From assembly GCF_003610295.1 (NCBI RefSeq), contig NZ_RAPV01000001.1, positions 1,488,001 to 1,552,000 on the forward strand: 64,000 bases of DNA, in the 5' to 3' direction. The notes below the pieces were generated by a model. The model made no database searches and had not been told where the DNA came from. It saw only the letters and a list, made by a program, of their open reading frames with translations. Origin of the DNA: Paraburkholderia sp. BL23I1N1. Lineage in GTDB: Bacteria; Pseudomonadota; Gammaproteobacteria; Burkholderiales; Burkholderiaceae. The first letter of the stretch is position 1. Every line of letters begins with the position of its first letter. This document shows, piece by piece, positions 1 to 8,840 of this stretch. Position numbers and translations under genes: made by a program.

Positions 1-653
1 CGCGAATTCGAACATTTATCAGCGTTTAGTGTCAGTCATCGTATCACTGGTTGCGCTGTCGGGTACTAGGGAAAACCATGGTTTAAGTGATTGACTTTCT
101 TGAAATATCTGTTGAATAAGGCTTCCGGCCGAGTGCTTCTCCGATGGTGAGGTCGGACGACCGGCGACATCAAAATAACTTGGAAATGTTCTTTCGAACA
201 TCAGATGTTCGTTTGTGCGGTCTATGCGAACGGGCGCGGCGAGGTGTCGTGGCGATCGCGGCGGCGGAATGACCGGGCGATATAAACCGCCTTGCAATCC
301 GATGTGCGACGTCTACAGGAGAAGAGCACGAACGCGCGGGAAGCAAGGGCGATGGATGCGGATGGAGCGAAAGGGTTTTGGAATCCAGCCAGGCTCGTTG
401 CATGATGCAAAAATGCTTCGATATCCTACTGATCCGGCTTCATCCGCAATACCGCGGCCACAAGGCTGATCGTGGCGCCGGCTCGATTACTCCGCCACTA
501 CTTTTTCACCAAACCTTTGTCCAATGTAACGAGACGTAACCGGGCGGCTGACGGTGCGATGTTATGCATCAGTTATTACAAAGTTGAAATACGCGGATGG
601 CTGCCTTGCGCTATATTTCGGCCAACAACACACATTCTTCAAAAGGGTGATCG
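1..653. other. Intergenic region, no gene seen
   Basis: No convincing coding region was found here; the short open frames overlap each other and lack recognisable protein features. The stretch contains three GAACAT/ATGTTC half-sites at 186-211, including the perfect palindrome CGAACATCAGATGTTCG at 195-211, and another GAACAT at 10-15. Two GTAAC boxes 10 bp apart (526-530 and 536-540) resemble the tandem direct repeats bound by OmpR-type response regulators, but this is only a resemblance. The region probably holds the promoter of the small exported protein that follows and possibly that of a gene left of the window. Confidence 0.5.
186..211. promoter_or_regulatory. Cluster of GAACAT/ATGTTC half-sites (candidate operator)
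   Basis: ATGTTC (186-191), GAACAT (196-201) and ATGTTC (205-210) alternate, giving two overlapping dyads. The second is the perfect 7-3-7 palindrome at 195-211. Such geometry is typical of a dimeric helix-turn-helix repressor site. The protein that binds is not known from the sequence, and the controlled gene could lie off the left edge. Confidence 0.35.
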
Positions 654-1001
654 ATGAAGTCCGCACGTCTTGTTCCACTTCTGATCGGGGTTCTCGGGTT
701 GGCTGCGTCGGGTGCTGCAATGGCCGGCGGCGTCAACATTGGTGTCAACATCGGCATTCCCGCGCCGATCTACGTGGCCCCGGCTCCGGTCTATGCACCG
801 CCGCCGCCCCCCCCGCCGCCTGTCATTTACCAGCCCGCGCCCGTGTATTACGGTGGCCCGGCGATCGTGATCGGCTGGCACGGCGACCGCTACTGGGACG
901 GCCGCCGCTACTGGGCGCGTGACGACTGGTATCGTCGTCATCCCCCTGGCCGCTACGATTACGGCCGCGACCACTACGACAATCGTCGCGGCTGGCACTA
1001 A
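654..1001 (+). CDS. Small exported proline/tyrosine-rich protein
   Basis: A 115-residue protein of unknown function. It begins with a clear Sec signal peptide: basic MKSAR, a hydrophobic stretch, and an AMA-type cleavage site near residue 24. The mature part starts with VNIGVNIGIPAPIYV, continues with a run of eight prolines flanked by Pro-Val-Tyr repeats, and ends in an Arg/Tyr/Asp-rich tail containing WHGDRYWDGRRYW. Small periplasmic or surface proteins of this composition are common in Burkholderia. A GGGTG ribosome-binding sequence sits just before the ATG, and a Rho-independent terminator follows at about 1060, so it appears to be a monocistronic unit. No catalytic motif is visible. Confidence 0.75.
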   Translation: MKSARLVPLLIGVLGLAASGAAMAGGVNIGVNIGIPAPIYVAPAPVYAPPPPPPPPVIYQPAPVYYGGPAIVIGWHGDRYWDGRRYWARDDWYRRHPPGRYDYGRDHYDNRRGWH

Positions 1002-1059
1002 GACCACTAAGACGGTAAGCCACGTTACGGTTGATCCAGCCAGTCGTGGAGCCGAAATA

Positions 1060-1086
1060 AACCGCCCGGACCGGGCGGTTTTTTAT
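1060..1086 (+). terminator. Rho-independent terminator of the small exported protein gene
   Basis: The inverted repeat AACCGCCCGG / CCGGGCGGTT (1060-1069 and 1071-1080) is followed directly by TTTTATT. It closes the 654-1001 transcript before the yej operon. Confidence 0.85.
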
Positions 1087-1202
1087 TGCGCTCGCAAAGC
1101 CGGCAGACTGAGCGGAAAGCAATGGGTCAACGCATGGAATGCGCAGGTTTATTGGGTAGAATCCTTTCACATTGAAATTGCCCACTGATCAACAAGGCCC
1201 CT

Positions 1203-3155
1203 ATGACAACTGGCTCGCGATGGGTTCAAGCGCCTCGTGCACTTCGGAGCAGCGTGATTCTCAGGCTATCGCGTGTCGGTCTACCGGTTGTGCCGCGCTC
1301 CTGGCGCTCGGCGTGCGCCGTCGCACTGTGTGGCGTGTCCCTCCTGGCCGGTTTGCTCGCGGCGCCCGAAGCGCACGCCGTCTATGCGATCGCGCAGTAC
1401 GGCGAGCCGAAATATCCGGCCGATTTCAAGCACTTCGACTACGTCAATCCAGATGCGCCGAAGGGCGGCACGCTGGTGCTGGCCAATCCGAGCCGGCTGA
1501 CCAGCTTCGATAAATTCAATCCGTTCACTTTGCGCGGCAATACCGCACCGGGCGTCGATCTGCTGTTCGAAAGCCTGACCATCGGCAGCAGCGACGAAGT
1601 GGCCTCCGCCTATGGCCTGCTCGCCGACGACATCCATATCGCGCCCGACGGCCTGTCGACCACCTTCCACATCAACCCGCGTGCGCGCTTTTCGAACGGC
1701 GATCCGGTCACCGCCGACGACGTCAAATTTTCGCTCGACACGCTAAAAAGCCCGCAAGCCGCGCCGCAATTCGCGTCGATCTTCGGCGAGATCACGCGTG
1801 CGGTGGTGGTCGATCCGCATACGATCCGCTTCGACTTTCATCAACGCAATCGCGAGTTGCCGCTGCTCGTGGGCAGCATGCCGGTGTTCTCGCGCAAGTG
1901 GGGGATGAAGCCGGACGGCAGCCGGATACCGTTCGACCAGCTCGCGTTCGAAAAGCCGATTGCCAGCGGGCCTTATCTGATCGAAAAGTACGATAACGGC
2001 CGCACGATCGCGTATCGACGCGACCCGAATTACTGGGGTGCGGCGCTGCCCGTGCGCGTGGGGATGAATAACTTCGATCGGATTGTCTATAAGCTGTATT
2101 CGGACAACGTCGCGCGGCTGGAAGCGTTCAAAGCGGGCGAATACGACGCAATGGTCGAATACGTCGCGCGCAATTGGGTGCGGCGCGACTTCGGCAAGAA
2201 GTTCGATAGCGGCGAGTTGATCAAGCGCGAATTTCCGCAGCATAACGGCACCGGCATGCAGGGCTTCATGATCAATCTGCGGCGGCCGTTGTTTCAGGAC
2301 GTGCGGGTGCGCAAGGCGCTCGATCTCGCATTCGATTTTCAGTGGCTGAACCGCCAGTTGTTCTTCAATCAGTACACGCGCATCGACAGCTTCTTCGTCA
2401 ATACGGATTTGCAGGCGAAAGGTCTGCCTTCGCCGGGCGAACTATCGCTCCTCGAGCCATGGCGCGCAAAACTCGATCCGGCGGTATTCGGTCCGCCGCC
2501 GAAGCAGCCGGACACGGATCCGCCGGGTTCGCTGCGCGCCAATCTGTTGCAGGCGCGTGCCTTGTTGCAGCAGGCGGGCTGGACCTATCGCGACAACGCG
2601 TTGCGTAACGCCAAGGGCGAGCCGTTCCGGTTCGAGATCCTCGACGATTCCGGTTCGTCCGCGCAAATGGAGCCGATTGTCGCGACGTTCATCCGCAATC
2701 TGCAGAAGCTCGGCATTACCGCCACATTTCGCGTGTCCGATTTCGCGGTCTATCAAAAGCGTCTCGACGCGTTCGATTTCGACACGACCACCATCCGTAT
2801 GCCGGACGTGCAGGTGCCAGGCTCGGAAGAGATCGACCGCTTCGGCAGCAAGGCCGCGGACACGCCAGGCTCGGACAACATGATCGGGCTGAAATCGCCG
2901 GCCGTCGACGCGATCCTGAGCGCGCTCGTGCATGCGCAGACGCGGGAGCAACTGATCGACGCGACGCATGCGCTCGACCGCGTGCTGATGCATGGCTACT
3001 ATGTGATTCCGCAGTGGTACAGCGCGACGCACCGGGTGGCGTTCAAGCGCGGTCTCGCGTGGCCCAAAACCTTGCCTCTGTACTATGGCGCGGAAGGCTG
3101 GATCACGTCGATGTGGTGGTATGCGCAGCCGCAGCCGCAAACTGAGGCGCATTAA
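1203..3155 (+). CDS. yejA: Periplasmic oligopeptide-binding protein, YejA type (ABC importer)
   Basis: A 650-residue family-5 extracellular solute-binding protein. The first 59 residues form a long signal peptide: several arginines, then a hydrophobic core CAVALCGVSLLAGLLAA, ending in EAHA|VYA. The mature start, with YGEPKYPADFKHFDYVNP, is characteristic of the YejA branch that binds oligopeptides and, in enterobacteria, microcin C. The predicted role is periplasmic ligand capture for the YejB/YejE membrane channel. It is the first gene of a same-strand cluster (yejA, yejB, yejE, yejF). The ATG at 1203 is weakly preceded by CAAGG; a later start would trim only the cytoplasmic end of the signal peptide. 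A TAGAAT sequence at 1157-1162 is a possible -10 element. Confidence 0.9.
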   Translation: MTTGSRWVQAPRALRSSVILRLSRVGLPVVPRSWRSACAVALCGVSLLAGLLAAPEAHAVYAIAQYGEPKYPADFKHFDYVNPDAPKGGTLVLANPSRLTSFDKFNPFTLRGNTAPGVDLLFESLTIGSSDEVASAYGLLADDIHIAPDGLSTTFHINPRARFSNGDPVTADDVKFSLDTLKSPQAAPQFASIFGEITRAVVVDPHTIRFDFHQRNRELPLLVGSMPVFSRKWGMKPDGSRIPFDQLAFEKPIASGPYLIEKYDNGRTIAYRRDPNYWGAALPVRVGMNNFDRIVYKLYSDNVARLEAFKAGEYDAMVEYVARNWVRRDFGKKFDSGELIKREFPQHNGTGMQGFMINLRRPLFQDVRVRKALDLAFDFQWLNRQLFFNQYTRIDSFFVNTDLQAKGLPSPGELSLLEPWRAKLDPAVFGPPPKQPDTDPPGSLRANLLQARALLQQAGWTYRDNALRNAKGEPFRFEILDDSGSSAQMEPIVATFIRNLQKLGITATFRVSDFAVYQKRLDAFDFDTTTIRMPDVQVPGSEEIDRFGSKAADTPGSDNMIGLKSPAVDAILSALVHAQTREQLIDATHALDRVLMHGYYVIPQWYSATHRVAFKRGLAWPKTLPLYYGAEGWITSMWWYAQPQPQTEAH

Positions 3156-3195
3156 AGCATCATTCATTCACCGCCTTCGCACCGGAAACGACGCC

Positions 3196-4234
3196 ATGTG
3201 GAGCTACATCCTCAAACGCCTGCTGTTGATGATCCCGACCTTGCTCGGCGTGCTCACGCTGACCTTCGTCGTGATCCAGTTCGTTCCGGGTGGCCCGGTC
3301 GAACAGATGCAGCACGAGCTGCGCAAAGGCGCCGAGAACGGCGCGCCGTTCGGTCTGCGCTCGCATACCGGCGTCGACGCACAGCAGATCGCGCAACTGA
3401 AAGTGCTGTATGGCTTCGACAAAACCGCCGCTCGAACGCTACGTCCTGATGCTAAAACGCTTCTCGACATTCGACCTTGGCCAGAGCTATTTCCGCCACC
3501 AGAGCGTGTGGTCGCTGATCGTTTCGAAGTTGCCGGTGTCGATCAGCATCGGCTTGTGGACCTTCTTCCTGACGTACCTGATATCGGTGCCCCTGGGTAT
3601 CGCCAAGGCGGTGCGTAACGGCTCGCGCTTCGATATCGCAACGAGCCTCGTCGTGCTGGTCGGCTATGCAATTCCGGGCTTTGTATTGGGCGTGCTGTTG
3701 CTGGTGTTGTTCGGCGGTGGCACTTTCCTGCAGCTGTTTCCGCTGCGCAATCTCACCTCGGATAATTGGGCGCAATTGAGTTTGGGCGGCAAGATCGTCG
3801 ACTACCTGTGGCATATCGCGTTGCCGATCACGGCCTCGGTGGTCGGCAGTTTCGCGGTCGTCACGATGCTGACGAAGAACGCCTTCCTCGACGAAATCCG
3901 CAAGCAATACGTGCTGACCGCGCGCGCCAAAGGGTTATCGGAAAAGCGCGTGCTGTGGAAGCACGTGTTTCGCAACGCGTTGCTGCCGTTGATCGTCGGT
4001 TTCCCCGCCGCGTTTATCGGTGCGTTCTTCACCGGCAGTCTGCTCATCGAGACGCTGTTTTCGCTCGACGGACTCGGCCTGCTGTCGTATGAATCCGTGG
4101 TGCGCCGCGACTATCCGGTCGTGCTCGGCACGCTGTATCTGTTCACGCTGATCGGTCTTGCAACCAAGCTGATTTCCGATCTTTGCTATGTGTGGGTCGA
4201 TCCCCGCATCCAATTCGAACAACTGGAGCGCTGA
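3196..4234 (+). pseudogene. yejB: ABC peptide importer permease YejB, frameshifted
   Basis: Two adjacent reading frames together make one complete YejB-like permease of about 345 residues. The first frame starts at ATG 3196 (MWSYILKRLLLMIPTLLGV) and encodes the N-terminal helix and loop up to LYGFDK. The second resumes as [13 protein letters not shown] and carries the remaining membrane segments and the EAA-type permease loop ([15 protein letters not shown]). The join falls at an AAAA run (3421-3424): removing one A restores a single frame. The gene is therefore either a real +1 frameshift mutation, which would inactivate the importer, or a base-calling error. The stop overlaps the yejE start by one base (TGATG). 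All other parts of the operon are intact. Confidence 0.85.
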
Positions 4235-5340
4235 TGAATCGAGCCCGCCTTTCAGCCGATGCGGCGGCGCGCACCGAACCGGTTCGCGCGTTCGTGTCGC
4301 CATCGCCGGCGCGTCGCGTCTGGCAGCGTTTTCGCCAGCAGCGCCTTGGCTACTGGAGCCTGATCATCTTCGTCGTGGCGTTTGCGGCGAGCCTCGCCGG
4401 GCCGCTGTGGTCGAACGACAAGCCACTCGTGGTGCGCTACGAAGGGCAGCTTTATTTTCCGATGTTCAAGACCTACGCGGAGACCACTTTCGGCGGCGAC
4501 TTCCCGACGCCCGCCGATTACCTCGATCCCTATATCAAGCATCGTTTCGACACGCCGGGCAACTTCGCGGTGTATCCGCCGAACCGGTATTACTACGACA
4601 CGCTGAATTATTTTTCGAAAGCGCCGAACCCGGCACCGCCGTCGCGCGATAACTGGCTCGGCACCGACGACCGTGGGCGTGATCTCTTCGCGCGCCTTCT
4701 GTACGGTTTTCGCGTGTCGGTGGAATTCGGGTTGGTGCTGACCTTGATCGGCACCGTGCTGGGGATTGCGGCGGGCGCCGTGCAGGGTTACTTCGGAGGA
4801 CGTACCGATATCATCGGGCAGCGTCTGATCGAAATATGGAGCGCGATGCCGGAGCTTTACCTGTTGATCATTTTCTCGTCGATTTTCGAGCCGGGGTTCA
4901 TTCTGCTGATCGTGCTGCTGTCGCTGTTCGGCTGGATCGGCTTGTCCGACTACGTGCGAGCGGAGTTCCTGCGCAACCGTCAGCAGGACTATGTGCGTGC
5001 GGCGCGGGCGATGGGGCTCTCGAACTGGCAGATCATGTGGCGGCACGTTTTGCCCAACAGCTTGACGCCCGTGATCACGTTTCTGCCGTTCCGCATGAGC
5101 GGCTCGATTCTCGCGCTCACCAGCCTCGACTTTCTCGGCCTCGGCGTGCCGTCGCCGACGCCAAGTCTGGGCGAACTGCTTGCGCAAGGTAAGGCAAATC
5201 TCGACGCGTGGTGGATCTCGTTGTCGACGTTCGGCGTGCTGGTCGCGATGCTGTTGCTGCTGACGTTCATGGGCGATGCGCTGCGCAACGCGCTGGACAC
5301 CCGCATCGCCGACGCCATGCGCGCGGGAGGCAACCAGTGA
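4234..5340 (+). CDS. yejE: ABC peptide importer permease YejE
   Basis: A 368-residue inner-membrane permease of the oligopeptide/nickel (OppC-like) class. After a basic N-terminus there is a first transmembrane helix (YWSLIIFVVAFAASLAGPLW), then a large periplasmic region with the PTPADYLDPYIKHRF stretch typical of YejE. Five C-terminal membrane segments follow, containing the cytoplasmic coupling motif (RAARAMGLSNWQIMWRHVLPN). The ATG at 4234 is chosen because it overlaps the yejB stop, implying translational coupling. The end overlaps the GTG of yejF by four bases. It would pair with YejB to form the channel. Confidence 0.93.
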   Translation: MNRARLSADAAARTEPVRAFVSPSPARRVWQRFRQQRLGYWSLIIFVVAFAASLAGPLWSNDKPLVVRYEGQLYFPMFKTYAETTFGGDFPTPADYLDPYIKHRFDTPGNFAVYPPNRYYYDTLNYFSKAPNPAPPSRDNWLGTDDRGRDLFARLLYGFRVSVEFGLVLTLIGTVLGIAAGAVQGYFGGRTDIIGQRLIEIWSAMPELYLLIIFSSIFEPGFILLIVLLSLFGWIGLSDYVRAEFLRNRQQDYVRAARAMGLSNWQIMWRHVLPNSLTPVITFLPFRMSGSILALTSLDFLGLGVPSPTPSLGELLAQGKANLDAWWISLSTFGVLVAMLLLLTFMGDALRNALDTRIADAMRAGGNQ

Positions 5341-6971
5341 GCACCATGGTGGAGAACGACGCAAAACAGGGCATGACGCCGCCGCTGCTGGAGCTCGATC
5401 GTCTGCATGTGATCTTTGGCGATACGGTCGCGGTGAACGACGTGACGCTCACGATCCAACGCGGCGAGCGGGTCGCGCTGGTCGGTGAATCGGGCTCGGG
5501 CAAGAGCGTGACCGCGCTGTCGATCCTGCGTCTGTTGAGCGACGCGCAGGTCAGTGGGGCGATCCGTTTCGACGGGCAGGATCTGCTCGCCAAAAGCGAG
5601 CGCGAGATGCGCGGTATGCGCGGCTCGGACATCGCGATGATTTTCCAGGAGCCGATGACGGCGCTCAATCCGCTCTATACGGTCGGTGATCAGATTGCCG
5701 AGACGATCGTCGTGCACGACGGCGTGACGGCGAACGAAGCGCGTAAGCGTGCCGTGGCATTGCTAGGGCGTACCGGCATCGCCGAGCCGGGCAAGCGCGT
5801 GAATAGTTATCCGCATCAGCTCTCGGGCGGTCAGCGGCAGCGCGCGATGATCGCGATGGCGCTCGCGTGCCGCCCACGTTTGCTGCTGGCCGATGAACCG
5901 ACCACGGCGCTCGACGTGACGATTCGTGCGCAGATCGTCGACCTGCTGCTCGAATTGCAACGCGTCGAAGCCGAGAAGCGCGGCATGGCCGTGCTGCTGA
6001 TCACCCACGACCTGAATCTCGTGCGCCATTTCGCGCAGCGCATTGCGGTGATGGAGAAGGGCGTACTCGTGGAGAGCGGGCCGGTCGAGCAGGTGTTCGA
6101 GTCGCCGCAGCATCCGTACACGCAACGTCTGCTGGCAAGCCGTCCGGAGCGCACGGTGGTTCCTGTCTTGCCGATTTCACCCGTGCTGCTCGAAGCGCGC
6201 GACGTCTCAGTCGATTTCAAAACGAAACTGCCAGGCTGGAGCGGCTGGTTCCGCTCGGGGCATTTTCGCGCGGTCGCCGATGCGAACGTGTCCGTGCGAC
6301 AGGGCGAGACGCTCGGGATTGTCGGCGAATCGGGTTCGGGCAAATCGACGCTGGCGATGGCCCTGCTCGGTCTGCAACGCACCGCGCACGGCGAGATCGA
6401 GTTTCAGGGCAGGGCGCTCGGCAGCTATCGCGGCGCCGAGCAGACTGCCTTACGCTCGAATATGCAGGTTGTCTTTCAGGATCCGTTCAGCTCGCTTTCG
6501 CCGCGTCAGACCGTCGAACGGATCGTGGGCGAAGGGCTCGCGTTGCATCGCCCACAAATGAGCCAGGAGGCGCGGCGCGACAAGGTGGTGTCGGTTCTGC
6601 GCGAAGTCGGAGTGGACCGCACGGTGCTGTACCGCTATCCGCATGAGTTCTCCGGCGGCCAGCGTCAGCGCATTGCGATCGCGCGCGCGTTGGTGCTGGA
6701 GCCGCGCATCCTGATCCTCGACGAACCGACCAGTGCGCTCGACGTGTCGATCCAGCAGCAGGTCCTGAAACTGCTTGCCGGGTTGCAACAGAAGTACAAC
6801 CTCGGCTTCGTTTTCATCAGCCACGATCTGGCCGTGATCGGGGCAATGGCGCATCGTGTCGCGGTGATGCAAAACGGTTCAATCGTCGAAAGCGGGGACG
6901 TTGAGCAGATTTTTGCGACACCGGCGCACCCTTACACCCGAAAGCTGCTGAAAGCGGCGCTTGACTACTGA
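5337..6971 (+). CDS. yejF: ABC peptide importer ATPase YejF (duplicated ATP-binding domains)
   Basis: A 544-residue fused ATPase with two complete nucleotide-binding domains. Each has a Walker A (GESGSGKSV near residue 47 and GESGSGKST about 280 residues later), an ABC signature (LSGGQRQR and FSGGQRQR) and a Walker B (LLLADEPTTALD and ILILDEPTSALD). This double organisation is that of YejF/GsiA-type peptide importers. The GTG at 5337 is preferred over the ATG at 5346 because a GGAGG ribosome-binding site (5326-5330) lies six bases before it and it overlaps the yejE stop. It is the last gene of the yej cluster and supplies the energy for uptake. Confidence 0.93.
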   Translation: MSTMVENDAKQGMTPPLLELDRLHVIFGDTVAVNDVTLTIQRGERVALVGESGSGKSVTALSILRLLSDAQVSGAIRFDGQDLLAKSEREMRGMRGSDIAMIFQEPMTALNPLYTVGDQIAETIVVHDGVTANEARKRAVALLGRTGIAEPGKRVNSYPHQLSGGQRQRAMIAMALACRPRLLLADEPTTALDVTIRAQIVDLLLELQRVEAEKRGMAVLLITHDLNLVRHFAQRIAVMEKGVLVESGPVEQVFESPQHPYTQRLLASRPERTVVPVLPISPVLLEARDVSVDFKTKLPGWSGWFRSGHFRAVADANVSVRQGETLGIVGESGSGKSTLAMALLGLQRTAHGEIEFQGRALGSYRGAEQTALRSNMQVVFQDPFSSLSPRQTVERIVGEGLALHRPQMSQEARRDKVVSVLREVGVDRTVLYRYPHEFSGGQRQRIAIARALVLEPRILILDEPTSALDVSIQQQVLKLLAGLQQKYNLGFVFISHDLAVIGAMAHRVAVMQNGSIVESGDVEQIFATPAHPYTRKLLKAALDY

Positions 6972-7026
6972 TTTTGCACTCTTTCACCAATTGGGTGCGT
7001 GTCTCGATTGTATTTTTCTATTTGTT

Positions 7027-7055
7027 TTGACACACGAATACTTACTGGCTAGTAT
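7027..7055 (+). promoter_or_regulatory. Sigma-70 promoter of the NlpC/P60 gene
   Basis: A perfect -35 TTGACA (7027-7032) is separated by 17 bp from TAGTAT (7050-7055). It lies about 55 bp before the ATG at 7109 in an AT-rich stretch unlike the surrounding high-GC DNA. Confidence 0.8.
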
Positions 7056-7108
7056 CGACCAAACTTTTTTCCGTAGCCCACTGATTTTTAGGCAAAAAAT
7101 ACCGACCA

Positions 7109-7774
7109 ATGCAGCACAGAAACCTAACCCAGGCTTGCACGCGCGTCGTCGCCGGGATGTTCATTGGCGTCTTGATGGCAGCAGCTCCCGGCGCGTTCGC
7201 CGACGAAGTAAGCAGTTTTAATCAGAATGCCTCATATTCGACCCCTAGCGGGTCGAATCCTTTGTCCTCCCTCAATTCGCAATCGGCCGCTCCCGGCAGC
7301 GACGGCGGCGCCAAATCGTTCCTCTCCGGCATGGCCGGTAAAGCGGGCGACGTGGTGGTCGGCGCGCTGAACATGATCGGCGTTCGCTACCGTTGGGGTG
7401 GTAATACGCCCGATTCGGGGCTCGATTGCAGCGGCTTCGTTCGCTACGTGTTCCAGGACACGCTCGGTATGGCGCTGCCGCGCCGCGCTGAGGAAATGAG
7501 CCGCGTCGGCGAGAAGGTGCGCGTCAGCGACCTGAAGCCGGGCGATCTGGTGTTCTTCAATACGATGCGCCGTACGTTCTCGCACGTCGGCATCTACATC
7601 GGCGACAACAAGTTCGTGCATTCGCCTTCCACGGGCAGCACGATCCGCGTCGACGATATGGATAGCGGCTATTGGGAAAAGCGTTTCACGGGCGCACGCC
7701 GGATCGAGACGTCCTATCAGGACGGTGAAGATCTGCGCAAGCGTGTGAATGCTTCGATTGGTGGTAATCAGTAA
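7109..7774 (+). CDS. Exported NlpC/P60 peptidoglycan endopeptidase
   Basis: A 221-residue secreted cysteine peptidase predicted to cut stem peptides of peptidoglycan (gamma-D-Glu to DAP bond in this family). A signal peptide of about 31 residues ends in AFA|DEV. A Ser/Asn/Gly-rich linker follows, then the NlpC/P60 domain from about residue 80. The catalytic Cys107 is in LDCSGF; His159 is in SHVGIYIGD and His171 in FVHSP. The domain also has the typical RYRWGG start and KPGDLVFF segment. There is a strong promoter upstream and a terminator downstream, so it is transcribed alone even though it follows yejF. Its partner gene on the other strand is a patatin-like lipoprotein. Confidence 0.92.
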   Translation: MQHRNLTQACTRVVAGMFIGVLMAAAPGAFADEVSSFNQNASYSTPSGSNPLSSLNSQSAAPGSDGGAKSFLSGMAGKAGDVVVGALNMIGVRYRWGGNTPDSGLDCSGFVRYVFQDTLGMALPRRAEEMSRVGEKVRVSDLKPGDLVFFNTMRRTFSHVGIYIGDNKFVHSPSTGSTIRVDDMDSGYWEKRFTGARRIETSYQDGEDLRKRVNASIGGNQ

Positions 7775-7804
7775 CTGATTCAGCCCGCACTCATGGTTTG
7801 GGTG

Positions 7805-7839
7805 TGAAAAAAGCCTGCTTCTTTCGAAGCGGGCTTTTT
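7805..7839. terminator. Bidirectional Rho-independent terminator
   Basis: An 11-bp stem (7811-7821 with 7826-7836, loop TTTC) is flanked by A6 on the left and T5 on the right. It can terminate both the NlpC/P60 gene and the convergent patatin-like gene. Confidence 0.85.
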
Positions 7840-7859
7840 GCGTTTGGGGCAACGACGAG

Positions 7860-8810
7860 TTAAGCCGCGGCGCGGCTTGCGGCTAGCTTGCGCTGCAACT
7901 CCGGCATCATCTTCGCCACCGCTTCCTCTCCAGCAAGAATCGCAGCGTTGCGCTGGGAGAAATCGCTGCCGCTCATGGCGGCCAGATTAGGCCGGATCAC
8001 AATGTCGGCGTACTTGTCGAGTTCATACGCCTTGATCGTCTGGCCCATGATCGTGAACGTCTGCATCAGCACATCGAACGAACTGGCGGTGAGGCCGCTT
8101 TCCGGACGCTGCGAGATGTCTACGGCGATCACGAAATCCGCGCCCATCTTGCGCGCAAACGAGGCGGGCACCGGGCTCACCAGGCCGCCGTCCACATATT
8201 CGTGTCCGCCGATCTTCACCGGCTCGAAAATCGACGGCACGCTGCACGACGCGCGCACTGCAATGCCGGTGTTGCCGCGTTGGAACAGGATTGGCTGGCC
8301 GGTTTTCAGGTCGGTGGCGACCACGCCGAGCGGCTTGGCCATCTTCTCGATCGGACGGTTGTTGAGGGTCGTATTCAGATAGTTCTGCAGCGCGATGCCT
8401 TGCAGAAAGCCGCGCGTGCGAAACGGCATGGCCCAGTCGCTGATCGAGGCTTCGTCCATGGACAGCGCGAGCTTGTTCAGGGCAAAGCCGTTCATCCCCG
8501 AGGCGTACAGCGCACCGACTACCGAACCCGCGCTTGTGCCGGCCACCAGGTCGACCTGAATATTGCGCGCCTCCAGCCCCTTGATCACGCCGATGTGCGC
8601 GAAGCCGCGAGCGGCGCCGCCGCCTAGCGCGAGTCCGACTCGGATGGGCCGCTGCGGTTTTTCAAGCGGCGGCGTGTTCGCGGTGGGCGTGGTGGCAACC
8701 GGCGTGCTATCAGTTTTGCTGGCGCCGGTCGTGGTGCAGGCGGCCAACACCGCGGAGGCGGCGGCCAATGAGAAGGTGCGACGGGCGAGGCGAGGGGATG
8801 ACGGTTTCAA
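7860..8810 (-). CDS. Patatin-like phospholipase lipoprotein (RssA type)
   Basis: A patatin-family serine hydrolase with the glycine-rich oxyanion loop LGGGAARGFAHIGV, the nucleophile elbow GTSAGS and the catalytic-Asp motif DGG (YVDGGLVSPVP). The N-terminus has a hydrophobic segment ending in the lipobox LAAC (SLAAASAVLAACTTTG), so it is probably membrane-anchored. The open frame extends to 8891. I prefer the TTG at 8810 because a GGAG sequence (8820-8817) lies six bases upstream; this gives 316 residues and a normal lipoprotein signal. The longer version would put six 10-bp repeats into the coding sequence. It may hydrolyse phospholipid or acyl esters; the substrate is not evident. Confidence 0.85.
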   Translation of the reverse strand: MKPSSPRLARRTFSLAAASAVLAACTTTGASKTDSTPVATTPTANTPPLEKPQRPIRVGLALGGGAARGFAHIGVIKGLEARNIQVDLVAGTSAGSVVGALYASGMNGFALNKLALSMDEASISDWAMPFRTRGFLQGIALQNYLNTTLNNRPIEKMAKPLGVVATDLKTGQPILFQRGNTGIAVRASCSVPSIFEPVKIGGHEYVDGGLVSPVPASFARKMGADFVIAVDISQRPESGLTASSFDVLMQTFTIMGQTIKAYELDKYADIVIRPNLAAMSGSDFSQRNAAILAGEEAVAKMMPELQRKLAASRAAA

Positions 8811-8840
8811 CGGGTTCTCCAGCAACGGCAGAGGCGGCGC

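Noticed and set aside
195..211. SOS/LexA box
   Set aside because: The half-site resembles the CGAAC/GTTCG box of Gram-positive LexA, but the spacer is 7 and not 4, and proteobacterial LexA of this group binds a CTGT-type motif.
3418..3428. Programmed ribosomal frameshift in yejB
   Set aside because: The shift needed is +1 at GAC AAA ACC, with no stop codon, no upstream Shine-Dalgarno stimulator and no known precedent in this family.
3410..4234. A separate short permease gene starting at 3410
   Set aside because: Its sequence continues the N-terminal half of YejB without gap or overlap, so it is one gene broken by one base and not two genes.
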